The notes: generated by a model from the letters alone, not told the origin. Counted from the first letter of the stretch, positions 6,228 through 14,902 are shown. The stretch: DNA of 47,216 bases from Pseudomonas sp. AFG_SD02_1510_Pfu_092 (GCF_003331055.1 NZ_PUQD01000040.1:1-47216), one strand, 5' to 3'. Made by a program: numbers and translations.

Positions 6228-8264
6228 ATGCAGCAGAACCCTGACCAACGCCTCTCGCCATGGCATGCGGGCGAGAAAACCCTGCAGGAAAAGGTGGGTG
6301 TAGCGCAGCGCATGGAGGCGTTCGGGCAGAAGGTCATTCGTGACTACATGCCTGACCAGCATCGCGAGTTCTACCATCAGTTGCCGTTCATGGTCGCCGC
6401 CAGCGTCGACCCACAAGGCCGGCCGTGGGCGACCCTGCTGGAAGGGCCGGAAGGGTTCGTCAGCTCGCCAGACCCGCGCCAGCTGACGATCGACACCCAA
6501 CTGCCAGCCGACGACCCCGCCACCCCGGGGCTGGCTGCCGGGCAGGCGGTCGGCCTGCTGGGTATCGAACTGCACACGCGCCGGCGCAATCGCCTCAACG
6601 GGCGGATCCGGCAGGCGGTCGATGGCCGTCTGCAAGTGATGGTCGAGCAGTCGTTCGGCAACTGCCCGCAGTATATCCAGCTGCGTGACTACACCCGCGT
6701 CGAGGAACCCGCCCAGGGGCGAGTCGATGCGACAGCACTGGATGCCACGGCGGTCAGCATGATCCAGGCAGCCGACACCTTCTTCGTCGCCAGCTACGTC
6801 GAGCACGACGACGGCCGGCGTTCGGTGGATGTCTCACACCGTGGCGGGCGGCCCGGGTTCGTCAAGGTCGAAGGCAACCGCCTGAGCATCCCCGACTACG
6901 CCGGCAACCTGCACTTCAACACCTTGGGCAACCTGCTGGTGAACCCGCAGGCCGGGTTGCTGTTCATCGACTTCAGCAACGGCAACGTGCTGCAGCTTTA
7001 CGGGCATGCCGAGCTCGTACTGGAAAGCCCCGCCATCCAGGCGTTCGAAGGCGCCGAGCGCTTGTGGACCCTGGACGTCGAGCAGGTGGTGTGGCGCCCG
7101 GCCGCTGTTGCCTTGCGCTGGGCGTTCAGGGAATACGCGCCGACCAGCCTGGCCACCGGCACCTGGGCCGAAGCCGAAGCGCGCCAGCTGCAACGCCGGC
7201 AACAACGCCAATGGCAGGCCTGGCGGGTGCTGCGGGTCGAGCAGGAGAGCCGCGATATCCGTTCGTTCTACCTTCAGCCACCTGCCGACAGCGCAGTGAC
7301 CTTCGCCCCGGGGCAGCATGTGCCGGTGCAAGTGCCGCTTGACGAAGAGGCGCCGCTGATCCGCACCTACAGCCTGTCCAGCGCGCCTTCCGACGGCTAC
7401 CTGCGCATCAGCGTCAAGGCCCAGGGGCCGGCTTCGCGGCACCTGCATGAGCGGGTCGTGGCAGGTGATGTGCTGCACGTGCGCCCACCGATGGGCAGCT
7501 TCATGCTGGACCCGCAGAGCACCCGGCCGCTGGTGCTGATCGGTGCCGGTGTAGGTATCACGCCGCTGCTGGCCATGCTTCGCGAGCAGCTGAACAAAGG
7601 CCCGGCACGGCACATTCATCTGTTCCACGGCGCACGCAGCCTGGCCGACCTGCCATTCCGGGCGGAGCTGACCCGCTTGCAACAGAACGCCGGAGGCCTG
7701 CTGCAGGTGCACCGCGCCCTGAGCCAGCCGGAAGACCACGCCCTGGCGGGCCGTGATTATGCGTTTGCCGGCCGCCTGGGTATCGAGCAGGTCAAGGCGA
7801 CGCTGGCGCTGGACGACTACGATTTCTACCTGTGCGGCCCGGGCAGTTTCACCCAGGACTTGTACCAGGGCCTGCGCGCAGTGCATGTGCCGGATGCGCG
7901 CATTCATGCCGAAGCCTTCGGCCCGTCGACCCTGCGGCGGCATACCGATGCTGGTCAGCCAACCCTGCAGCAGCCGCCTGCTGCCAGCCAGCCGGTACCG
8001 GTGTATTTTGCCGCTTCGGCCAAGGAGGCGCGCTGGTCACCCGCCAGCGGCACGCTACTGGAGCTGGCCGAGGCGCGCGGGCTGTCGCCGGAGTTCAGTT
8101 GCCGGGGTGGATCGTGTGGTACCTGCAAGACCCGTTTGCTCAGTGGCCAGGTGCATTACCCGAATCCGCCAGCGGAAATGCCGGAAAGTGGTACTGCGCT
8201 GATCTGTTGCGCGATACCGGCGCGGGTGGAAGAGGGAGGGCAGGTGTTGGTACTGGATATCTGA
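6228..8264 (+). CDS. PNPOx-like / ferredoxin-reductase / 2Fe-2S fusion oxidoreductase
   Basis: 678-residue cytoplasmic flavo-iron-sulfur protein with three parts. Residues ~1-300 are a pyridoxamine-phosphate-oxidase-like split barrel (FMVAASVDPQGRPWATLLEG; HFNTLGNLLVNPQAGLLFID). Residues ~330-570 are a ferredoxin-NADP reductase-type module with the FAD motif RTYSLSSAP, the nucleotide motif GAGVGITPLLAML and FYLCGPGSF. The C-terminus (~590-678) is a plant-type 2Fe-2S domain with SCRGGSCGTCKTRLLSG and a later ICC cysteine. This supplies a complete NAD(P)H-to-FAD-to-FeS electron path coupled to a flavin-binding barrel. GAGGA lies 8 bases before the ATG. The GST gene precedes it and a LysR gene follows, a trio suggesting redox detoxification. 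The substrate is unknown. Confidence 0.88.
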   Translation: MQQNPDQRLSPWHAGEKTLQEKVGVAQRMEAFGQKVIRDYMPDQHREFYHQLPFMVAASVDPQGRPWATLLEGPEGFVSSPDPRQLTIDTQLPADDPATPGLAAGQAVGLLGIELHTRRRNRLNGRIRQAVDGRLQVMVEQSFGNCPQYIQLRDYTRVEEPAQGRVDATALDATAVSMIQAADTFFVASYVEHDDGRRSVDVSHRGGRPGFVKVEGNRLSIPDYAGNLHFNTLGNLLVNPQAGLLFIDFSNGNVLQLYGHAELVLESPAIQAFEGAERLWTLDVEQVVWRPAAVALRWAFREYAPTSLATGTWAEAEARQLQRRQQRQWQAWRVLRVEQESRDIRSFYLQPPADSAVTFAPGQHVPVQVPLDEEAPLIRTYSLSSAPSDGYLRISVKAQGPASRHLHERVVAGDVLHVRPPMGSFMLDPQSTRPLVLIGAGVGITPLLAMLREQLNKGPARHIHLFHGARSLADLPFRAELTRLQQNAGGLLQVHRALSQPEDHALAGRDYAFAGRLGIEQVKATLALDDYDFYLCGPGSFTQDLYQGLRAVHVPDARIHAEAFGPSTLRRHTDAGQPTLQQPPAASQPVPVYFAASAKEARWSPASGTLLELAEARGLSPEFSCRGGSCGTCKTRLLSGQVHYPNPPAEMPESGTALICCAIPARVEEGGQVLVLDI

Positions 8265-8281
8265 TATGCCTGTACCGGCTT

Positions 8282-8365
8282 CATCGCCGGCAAGCCAGCT
8301 CCCACAGGTACTCCACAGGTTTCGGCAGCTGTAGAGTACCTGTGGGAGCTGGCTTGCCGGCGATG
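8282..8365. repeat. REP inverted pair, 32-bp perfect arms
   Basis: Arms 8282-8313 (begins CATCGCCGGCAAGCCAGCTC) and 8334-8365 (its exact complement) are separated by 20 bases. The pairing extends a few bases further with one mismatch. The hairpin begins 17 bases after the stop of the fusion oxidoreductase and probably limits read-through into the LysR gene. Confidence 0.9.
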
Positions 8366-8436
8366 AGGCCAGAGCAGACAACACAAAACGCCCAGATGAA
8401 AGATAATCCCGGCACTTCATGGCCCCAGGAGCCCGC

Positions 8437-9333
8437 ATGGACCAGATCCACCTGATGAAGGTGTTCGTCGCTGTAGGCGAACTGGAAAGCTTCGCCGCCG
8501 CCGCCCGCCGCCTGGACATCTCCCCGGCTGCGGTCACCCGCGCGGTCAGCGCCCTGGAAGAACAACTCGGGGTCAAGCTGCTGCTGCGCACCACCCGCAG
8601 CGTGCGCCTGACCGAAGCCGGCGGCCGTTACCTGGAGGACACCCGGCATATCCTCGCCAGCATCCACGAGGCCAACGAAGCGGCCGCCGGCATCAACGCC
8701 ACGCCCAAGGGCGAGCTGGCCGTCACCGCACCGATCCTGTTCGGCAAGAAGTTCGTCATGCCGTGCATCGTCCGCTACCTGCAGCAATACCCCGAAGTCG
8801 ATGTTTCCGCCTACTTCCTCGACCGCATCGTCAACATGGTCGAGGAGGGCATGGATGTGGCCGTACGCATCGGCCCGTTGCCCGACTCCGGCCTGAAAGC
8901 GCTGCGGGTGGGCAGGGTGCGGCGCATGTTGTGCGCGTCACCCGACTACCTGGCCCGGCATGGCGTGCCCAGGCACCCGTCCGACCTGGCAGGGCATGCG
9001 GTGATCGGTACCACCAACCTGTCGCCGCGCGCCGGCTGGCGTTTCGGGGTGACCGACGAACCGACCCTGGTGCGCGTCAAGCCGCGCTTGACCGTCACCA
9101 GCAACGACGGCGCAATCGCTGCCGCCAGTGGCGGGCTGGGGATCGCCCGCCTGCTCTCGTACCAGGTGGCCGACGAGCTTGCCAGCGGCCAGCTGCAGGT
9201 GATCCTGGCCGAATACGAAGAGGCGCCGTGGCCGATCCATGTGCTGCATCGGGAGAGCAAGTACGGTTCGGCCAAGGTCCGGGCGTTCATTGACCTGCTG
9301 GCGCAGACACTGAGGGCTCAGCAGCTGGATTGA
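8437..9333 (+). CDS. LysR-family transcriptional regulator
   Basis: 298 residues with an N-terminal winged helix-turn-helix (residues ~1-60: SFAAAARRLDISPAAVTRAV, then LEEQLGVKLLLRTTRSVRLTE) and a periplasmic-binding-like effector domain (~90-290, e.g. DVAVRIGPLPDSGLKALRVG). The ATG at 8437 has AGGAG 5 bases upstream, and the LysR motif begins at its third residue. The domain pattern resembles the large DsdC/AaeR-like subgroup that often regulates a neighbouring oxidoreductase. The neighbouring GST/fusion-flavoprotein genes are the natural targets, although all three point the same way rather than divergently. Confidence 0.9.
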   Translation: MDQIHLMKVFVAVGELESFAAAARRLDISPAAVTRAVSALEEQLGVKLLLRTTRSVRLTEAGGRYLEDTRHILASIHEANEAAAGINATPKGELAVTAPILFGKKFVMPCIVRYLQQYPEVDVSAYFLDRIVNMVEEGMDVAVRIGPLPDSGLKALRVGRVRRMLCASPDYLARHGVPRHPSDLAGHAVIGTTNLSPRAGWRFGVTDEPTLVRVKPRLTVTSNDGAIAAASGGLGIARLLSYQVADELASGQLQVILAEYEEAPWPIHVLHRESKYGSAKVRAFIDLLAQTLRAQQLD

Positions 9334-9334
9334 T

Positions 9335-9424
9335 TCAACGGAGCAGGGGGAATGTAAAACAACCCGGGCATTGCTGTTCCAGCCATTCCTTGGCTCTTTC
9401 GCTCAGAAAATATCCTTCATGGCT
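9335..9424 (-). pseudogene. Relict C-terminus of a lost gene behind the Rhs immunity gene
   Basis: On the minus strand, in a frame different from the immunity gene that ends at 9424, there is an open stretch reading HEGYFLSERAKEWLEQQC then PGCFTFPLLR before a TGA at 9335-9337. It has no start codon or ribosome site of its own. The amphipathic SERAKEWLEQQ helix followed by a short strand at the very end is like the tails of several bacterial immunity proteins. I read it as the end of an earlier toxin/immunity module, truncated when the present toxin-immunity pair replaced it. A chance open frame cannot be excluded. Confidence 0.4.
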
Positions 9425-10086
9425 CAGGTGAATTGAATGAAGAAGAACCCGGCGTCGTCGCCTTCCTTGCCACGGCGCGCCTGCATGTCCACGAACAGAT
9501 AGCCGTTACCTTCGCCAAACAGCCCACCATGTGCCGGACTGGCTTCGGCCACGTCGGCGTCCACCAGTTGCATCATGAACATGTAGCGCGGTGGTTCGTA
9601 GATCGGATCCTGCAGCCAGCAGGGGCGGCCGCTGGGCTTGCTCAGGCCGATCCCGCTGTCCTCGTCCTCATGCTCCTCGTCATGCTCCTCGTCGGTCATC
9701 TCTTCGAAATCGATGAACGCTCGCTCCAGCAGCAAGGGCGGGGTGCTGGGCTCCAGTGGGTGGCTGGCGAGTTCATGCAGGATGACCCGGGCAAAGCCAC
9801 CGCTGATGACGTTCTGCAGTTCCGACTGCTGATTGACTGTATAGCGACGCTGGAGCGGGCGGCTGAAGCCACCGTCCTGCTGTTGCTCGACGGCGAGGAA
9901 AACCGTGATAGCCATGCCTGGCGGGACGAACCGGGCCGGTTGGAACTGTTCGGTCAGGGTCAGGATCGGCGTCATCAACCCACCGGTTTGCGGGTTGGCC
10001 GGCCACAAGGAAAGGTCCTTGAGCAAAGGCGCACCACCGATCTGGCCGAAGCCGCGGTCTTGTTGGGACAACACGATTTTCTTCAT
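9424..10086 (-). CDS. Probable immunity protein for the Rhs toxin (YwqG/DUF1963-like)
   Basis: 220-residue cytoplasmic protein. The N-terminus QIGGAPLLKDLSLWP and the C-terminus GNGYLFVDMQ...FFFIQF resemble YwqG/DUF1963-type proteins, a fold used by some toxin immunities; this assignment is moderate. An acidic run of Asp/Glu/His at residues ~128-143 is encoded partly by a 12-bp direct repeat (9669-9680 and 9681-9692). An acidic surface suits neutralisation of a nucleic-acid-binding toxin. The ATG at 10084-10086 lies two bases after the rhs stop, so translation is coupled to the toxin. GC content is visibly lower than in the rhs core, as expected of exchanged modules. Its position fixes the role better than its sequence does. 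Confidence 0.68.
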   Translation of the reverse strand: MKKIVLSQQDRGFGQIGGAPLLKDLSLWPANPQTGGLMTPILTLTEQFQPARFVPPGMAITVFLAVEQQQDGGFSRPLQRRYTVNQQSELQNVISGGFARVILHELASHPLEPSTPPLLLERAFIDFEEMTDEEHDEEHEDEDSGIGLSKPSGRPCWLQDPIYEPPRYMFMMQLVDADVAEASPAHGGLFGEGNGYLFVDMQARRGKEGDDAGFFFIQFT

Positions 10087-10088
10087 GG

Positions 10089-13000
10089 CTAGTAACACCC
10101 TTTGCTTTTGGCGAACGACTTGGCGTAGCGCCGGGCCGTTCTCAGTTGTTGGATTGTGACATCTCCCTGAGTCACCAACGATTGGTAGATGGCCTTGGAC
10201 ATCAGGCGGATCTCAAGCTTGCCGCTTTTAAGCATCTGGTTAGGCTTGAGGCCCATTGCCTTGCGCAACCGGTTCTCTGCGGCATGCACCTGGTCATGAT
10301 GCTTTGGCGTCAGGGCAATCGAAGGGTTGCCGCGCATCCTGCGGTTTGTCGGTGCAATACCGGTATCCTGCAAGAACTTGTTACGCAGAATCTCATGAGC
10401 TTCAAGGCCATCGCCTCGGTGCGCCTTGGCACCATAGCCCGCGGTCTCACCTTCCTTCAACAGACCCCATGGGTCGATCCAGGTAAACGGGTTGGGCGCA
10501 TACTCGTAAAGGTTCAAACCACCGGCCAGACCAATCGGGTCAGGCTGGGTAAAGCGGCCTATCTCCGGGTCGTAAAAGCGGAACAGGTTGTAGTGCAGGC
10601 CGGTTTCGCGGTCCAGGTACTGGCCCTGGAAGCGCAGGTTCTGTGCTTCCGGGAGACGGGTAGCCCGCTGTTCATCCCAGCTTGCGCCCCAGGTCAGGTA
10701 GCGCGCCGACCACACCTCCTCGCCGGCGTCATCGGTCAACTGCTCCGGCAGGCCGTTGATGTCATTGTGGTAATGCAGCACCCGCTGGTGAGCACCCAGG
10801 CCGTCCACCCGGGCCAGCGGTTCGTGGCCATCGTCCTCGTACAGGTACAGCGCCTGCCGGCCATTGTGCTGCTCGCCGAGCAGGCGCAGGCCACTCCAGC
10901 TGAAGCGGGTGCGGCCGACCACCTGGCCGTCGAGCGTCGATTCGATCTTCTCGGTGCGCCGGCCCATCGGGTCGTAGCGCATGTCGATGATGCGTTCCCG
11001 CCCGGGTTGCAGGTTGCGCACCTGCACCAGCCGGTGCTCGGCGTCATAGCGAAAAAGCTGGGTGCCGCGTCGGCGGCTGCGCTTTTCCACCAGGCGACCG
11101 AAGCCATCGTAGCGATAGCGCTTGTCCTCGAAGGTCAGCAGGCGGTTGTGCCGGACCAGCCCGGCGCCTGTCGCCACCGGGTCGAGCAGGTTGCCGGCCG
11201 GGTCGTAGCGGAATGCTTCGCGCTGGCCGACAGGGCTGTCCTGGCGCCCCAGCACATGGCCGCAGCCATCATGCTGATAAGCCTGCACATAACCGTTGCC
11301 CGCGTACTGCACCTCGCGTACGGCCAGCAGGTCGGCCGCGTCGAACTGGTAGCGCTGCTGGTCCGGCGCCGGGAGGCGGCTGGGTTGTGCTGCCGGGCGA
11401 CGGAGCAGGGTGCGCAGGCGCCCGCCACGGTCGTACTGGCGTTGAATCGCCAGGTTGCCCTGCAGGCGCAGTGTTTCCCGGTGCACGCGGTCACGCTCGA
11501 AATCGCACACCACCTTGCCATCGAGGTTGATCTGGTGCAGGTGCCCGCTGCCGTAGTACAGGCGGTTGATCCAGCGGCCGTCGGGGACTCGCGTACGGGT
11601 GAGATTGCCAAGCGGGTCGTACTGGTACTGCACGCTGCCGTGCGCGCTGCGTTCTTCCCGCAACTGGCCCAGTGCATCGAAGGCGAAGCCCAGTTCCTCG
11701 ACCTGGCCATCTGCGGCGGTACGACGGATGGCAACCACGTTGTCCAGCGGGTCGTTGCAGTAGTCGGTGCGTCCGTCATCGCTATGGCGGGTCAGTAACC
11801 TACCGCCTGCGTCGTACGTCATGCGATGAATGATCGGCGCCTCTGCGCTGCCCGGCGCAGGCAGGAAGGTCACCTGGACAAGGTTGTCCAGCGGGTCGTA
11901 CTGGTAGCGCCGCAAGCCGCCGTCCAGGTCGCGCTCGGCGATCAACCGGTCGCCTGCATCCCATTCGAAACCGTAGGCTTCGCCATTTTCGTTGTACAGC
12001 GCGAGCAGGCGCCCATGGTTGTCGTACTGGTAGCGCACCTGCCGGCCGAGCGCATCGATGCGCAGTTCCAGCTGCCCGCGGCGGTTACGCCGGTACTGGG
12101 TAACGTGGCCTGCCGGGTCAAGGTGCTGAACCAACAGGCCGCTGGCATCGAGGGCAAACGCTTCGCTGCGGCCATCAGGCAAGGTCACGCTACGCAAGCG
12201 ACCCTTGCCGTCATGCTGGTAGTCGGTACGCTCGCCCTGGGCGTCAGTGATCGATTGCAGGTGGCCCAAGGCGTCGTAGGCGAAGCGGGTCAGGTAGCCG
12301 GAGCAGTCCCGCTGTTCGACCAGCAGCCCTTGCTCGTTCCAGCGCAGGTGGCGGCTGGAACCGTTGGCATCGATGATTTCGACAGGGTTGCCCTGGCTGT
12401 CGTGGCGATACCGTGTGTGCTGGCCCTGCGGGTCGGTTTCGCGTGTGCAGTTGCCGCGTTGGTCGTAGGCGAATGTCCAGCGGTGCCCCGCCTGGTCGGT
12501 CTGGCTGCGCGGCAGCGACCAGTGCTCGAGCCACTCGGTTGACTCGCTACGCCCCAGCGGGTCGACCGTTTCGGCAAGGTTGCCCGACTCATCGTAGAAA
12601 AACTGCCAGCGTCCATCCATGGGGTCGCTCGCCGCGAGCAACTGGCGCTCGTCATTCCATTCGAAGCGCCAGGTCCGTTCGAGTGCATCGGTGTAGGCGG
12701 TGATCTGATACTGCGGGTTCCACTGGCGCACGGCAACGCGGCCAAGACTGTCGGTCACCCGGGTGATGCCTGCGGCCACATCATATTCGAAGGCGTAGCT
12801 GTCGCCGCCGTTGGTCCAATGGCGCACCACCCGCCAAGCGTCCTCATGCTGCGCCCATTCGTAGAAGCAGCGCAGCCCGCCGCCGGTGCGGTGTTCGATC
12901 ATGCGTCGGGCAGCGTCATAGGCGAAACTGCGCAGCGGCTGGCCTGCGCCATCCAGCACCTGCGCAAGGTCGCCGCTGGCGTCATAGCCATAACTGGCCA

Positions 13001-14447
13001 GGCGTTGCGATTCACCGCTCGCTGCGCGGAGGTCGACATGGCTCAGCCGTTGTGGCCATTGTTCGCTGTAGCTCAGGCTGACACGCACCTGGTCGAAGGT
13101 ATCGCGCAACTGGCAAAGACGGCCCTGGTTGTCGTAGTCCAGGTAGATACGGTTGTCGTTGCGATCACCGATCTGGCTCAGGCGCAATCGATCGGGCCGC
13201 CCTGGGGTCGGCTGGAACAGCCGATATTCGCCTTCGCGGCTTTCGGTCAGCAGTTCGCCGTTGTGCGCCCGGCGCACGCTCAGCCCTTCACCGACGCTGA
13301 ACACCGCATCACCCAAGGTGATGATGCCCATGTCCACCCGGCGGGCCTGCTCGTCGACCAGCACCAGGTGATCGTCTGTGCCAACTTCTACCGAAACTTC
13401 GTAAGGCAGGCTCCAGCCCGCGCCGAACAAGCCATCGATCCGCTCGTCGTGGCTGTTGTAGAAGCGTTGCCAGGCGATCGGCAGGGTAGCCTGCACGGTG
13501 AAATCGAGGTCTTCATCGCCACACAGGACCTTGCCGCCGGTCGCCGCATGTACCGGGTTGGGCGACCCGGCCATGGCCTGGGTAAGGGCGCCGGTCACCT
13601 GGCCGGTAACGACGCTGCTCACCCCGCCCACCAACATGCAGCCGAACTTGCTGTAAAACTTGCCACCGCGCCCGCGCAGCAGCATCAGCGCCGTCACCGC
13701 CAGGCCGATGCCCGGCGTCTTGCCGCTGCGAATCTCGCGCACCACGATCGGTTCGCCGCCGATGCGCACGTTGTTCGACACCAGGCCGCCATCGACGATC
13801 ACCGCTTCGCAGGTGCTGCGGTCACCGCTGCGGCAGGCCGGGTGGCCGTTGATCAGCACCTTGCTCGACCCTTCGGCCAGGTACTGCGGTGGCATCGGTG
13901 GGTGCTTGCTGCACAGCACCTTGTCGTCCGGGACCGGCAGGGTGTTGGCTGCGGGGCTGGCCACGGTTGGCCGCCACATCTGCGAGAAGAAGCCCTTGGC
14001 CATGTCGAGGAAGGTTTCTTCCTTCGCCTCGCCAGCCGCAGCGCCGGCCTGCTCCAGCGGTGCCGGCGGGCCGGTGACGACGCCTGCGGCACGTGCCGCG
14101 CGCTTGCCGTTGGTGCGGGTATCCGACGAGCCACTGACAATGGTCGCCTGCACCGACGGCGGGAACAGGAAATTGCCGATGCCCTCGCATAATCGGCTCA
14201 GCCCGGTATCGGCGCCGGTCTTGGCCATGACCACCCCGACCACCAGGCCGACCACCGCGCCGAGCACGAAGCAGCCCAGGCCGCCGGTGGCCACGGTCAG
14301 GCCGAAGGCCGCCGCCACGGCGGCAGTGGCCAGGGCACCGATGGCCACGGTGGCGGCAATTTCCAGCACACCGCCGACGATGTCTGCCAGCATCGAGGTG
14401 TGCATCAGCGCGTCGCCTTCGCGGGCGGCCCACAGGGCGTCGGACAT
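10089..14447 (-). CDS. rhs: T6SS effector: prePAAR/PAAR-like Rhs protein with C-terminal toxin
   Basis: 1452 residues. The N-terminus carries a prePAAR-type motif (AAREGDALMH) and a hydrophobic region (~21-77). A PAAR-like segment (~174-229: VLCSKHPPMPPQYL, VLINGHPACRSGD) would cap the VgrG spike. A second hydrophobic stretch follows (~242-296). The Rhs/YD-repeat cage runs from ~310 to 1329 with many GRLxxxxY...D repeats. It ends in RFYDPEIGRFTQPDPIGLAG and DPWGL, the conserved core terminus with the paired DPxG motifs needed for self-cleavage. The last 123 residues are the toxin. The order vgrG-eag-rhs-immunity is the classic delivery island. The start ATG has no good ribosome site and lies 9 bases after the chaperone stop, so coupling is likely. 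The toxin would be delivered into a rival cell. Confidence 0.93.
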   Translation of the reverse strand: MSDALWAAREGDALMHTSMLADIVGGVLEIAATVAIGALATAAVAAAFGLTVATGGLGCFVLGAVVGLVVGVVMAKTGADTGLSRLCEGIGNFLFPPSVQATIVSGSSDTRTNGKRAARAAGVVTGPPAPLEQAGAAAGEAKEETFLDMAKGFFSQMWRPTVASPAANTLPVPDDKVLCSKHPPMPPQYLAEGSSKVLINGHPACRSGDRSTCEAVIVDGGLVSNNVRIGGEPIVVREIRSGKTPGIGLAVTALMLLRGRGGKFYSKFGCMLVGGVSSVVTGQVTGALTQAMAGSPNPVHAATGGKVLCGDEDLDFTVQATLPIAWQRFYNSHDERIDGLFGAGWSLPYEVSVEVGTDDHLVLVDEQARRVDMGIITLGDAVFSVGEGLSVRRAHNGELLTESREGEYRLFQPTPGRPDRLRLSQIGDRNDNRIYLDYDNQGRLCQLRDTFDQVRVSLSYSEQWPQRLSHVDLRAASGESQRLASYGYDASGDLAQVLDGAGQPLRSFAYDAARRMIEHRTGGGLRCFYEWAQHEDAWRVVRHWTNGGDSYAFEYDVAAGITRVTDSLGRVAVRQWNPQYQITAYTDALERTWRFEWNDERQLLAASDPMDGRWQFFYDESGNLAETVDPLGRSESTEWLEHWSLPRSQTDQAGHRWTFAYDQRGNCTRETDPQGQHTRYRHDSQGNPVEIIDANGSSRHLRWNEQGLLVEQRDCSGYLTRFAYDALGHLQSITDAQGERTDYQHDGKGRLRSVTLPDGRSEAFALDASGLLVQHLDPAGHVTQYRRNRRGQLELRIDALGRQVRYQYDNHGRLLALYNENGEAYGFEWDAGDRLIAERDLDGGLRRYQYDPLDNLVQVTFLPAPGSAEAPIIHRMTYDAGGRLLTRHSDDGRTDYCNDPLDNVVAIRRTAADGQVEELGFAFDALGQLREERSAHGSVQYQYDPLGNLTRTRVPDGRWINRLYYGSGHLHQINLDGKVVCDFERDRVHRETLRLQGNLAIQRQYDRGGRLRTLLRRPAAQPSRLPAPDQQRYQFDAADLLAVREVQYAGNGYVQAYQHDGCGHVLGRQDSPVGQREAFRYDPAGNLLDPVATGAGLVRHNRLLTFEDKRYRYDGFGRLVEKRSRRRGTQLFRYDAEHRLVQVRNLQPGRERIIDMRYDPMGRRTEKIESTLDGQVVGRTRFSWSGLRLLGEQHNGRQALYLYEDDGHEPLARVDGLGAHQRVLHYHNDINGLPEQLTDDAGEEVWSARYLTWGASWDEQRATRLPEAQNLRFQGQYLDRETGLHYNLFRFYDPEIGRFTQPDPIGLAGGLNLYEYAPNPFTWIDPWGLLKEGETAGYGAKAHRGDGLEAHEILRNKFLQDTGIAPTNRRMRGNPSIALTPKHHDQVHAAENRLRKAMGLKPNQMLKSGKLEIRLMSKAIYQSLVTQGDVTIQQLRTARRYAKSFAKSKGCY
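10092..10460 (-). other. Rhs C-terminal toxin domain (residues 1330-1452)
   Basis: The region after DPWGL is the variable tip. It contains GLEAHEILRNKFLQ, then NPSIALTPKHHDQVHAAENR, and a basic C-terminus (TARRYAKSFAKSKGCY). The arrangement of H in AHE, the HH pair and a further H in DQVH, with an acidic residue nearby, resembles metal-binding sites of HNH/Endo VII-type nuclease toxins. I cannot assign a specific family. The drop in GC relative to the rhs core suggests acquisition by recombination. Confidence 0.55.
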
Positions 14448-14456
14448 GGTGCGCGA

Positions 14457-14891
14457 TCAGCCCAGGTTGTCGAAGTCGAGCGACTGCTTGATGGTTGCCC
14501 AGTGCGCCGCTTCGGCCGCGCCCAGCGGGCTGGCCTTGACGTAGCTCAGGGCAAACATCTTGCGCGTGCCGGGCAGCACCAGGGCCAGCTGGTACTGGTG
14601 GACCTTTTCCTGGCCCTTGCTGAACTGGCTGCTCAGTTCGATGGCGGCGATCGTCTGGCCGGCACCCACCTGCACGGCCTGGGCCGGCTGCATGCGCAAG
14701 TCCTTGACCTGCTGTTGCAGGCGCTGCAGCTGGCCATCGAAATTGCTCTGCAAGGTTTCGCCTTCGGCCAGCAGGCTGCGGCTAATGATCAGTGAGGTGG
14801 CCAGCGCCTCGAAGCGCAGGATATTGATGCTGCTGTCCTGCACGGCGGCATCGGGCAGGGCCAGGCGGAATTCGTTGATGCGATAACTCAT
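14457..14891 (-). CDS. eagR: DUF1795 (DcrB-like) Eag effector chaperone
   Basis: 144-residue protein of the DUF1795 family, starting MSYRINEFRLALPDAAVQD, with the pattern SLLAEGETLQSNFDGQLQ and a C-terminal ...FALSYVKASPLGAAEAA. Eag proteins bind the hydrophobic N-terminal segments of PAAR/Rhs effectors in the cytoplasm and help load them on VgrG. Position between vgrG (11-base gap) and a prePAAR-containing rhs is diagnostic. It is a single-domain version, although the Rhs client has two hydrophobic regions; more than one copy may bind per client. Confidence 0.9.
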   Translation of the reverse strand: MSYRINEFRLALPDAAVQDSSINILRFEALATSLIISRSLLAEGETLQSNFDGQLQRLQQQVKDLRMQPAQAVQVGAGQTIAAIELSSQFSKGQEKVHQYQLALVLPGTRKMFALSYVKASPLGAAEAAHWATIKQSLDFDNLG

Positions 14892-14902
14892 TGCAGGTCT
14901 CG

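Noticed and set aside
10146..11798. 550-codon open frame antisense to rhs
   Set aside because: Shadow of the YD-repeat coding strand; no domain, signal or ribosome site.
10600..13200. Tandem DNA repeats across the rhs middle
   Set aside because: The periodicity comes from degenerate YD-peptide repeats of the Rhs cage, not from a separate DNA element or CRISPR array.
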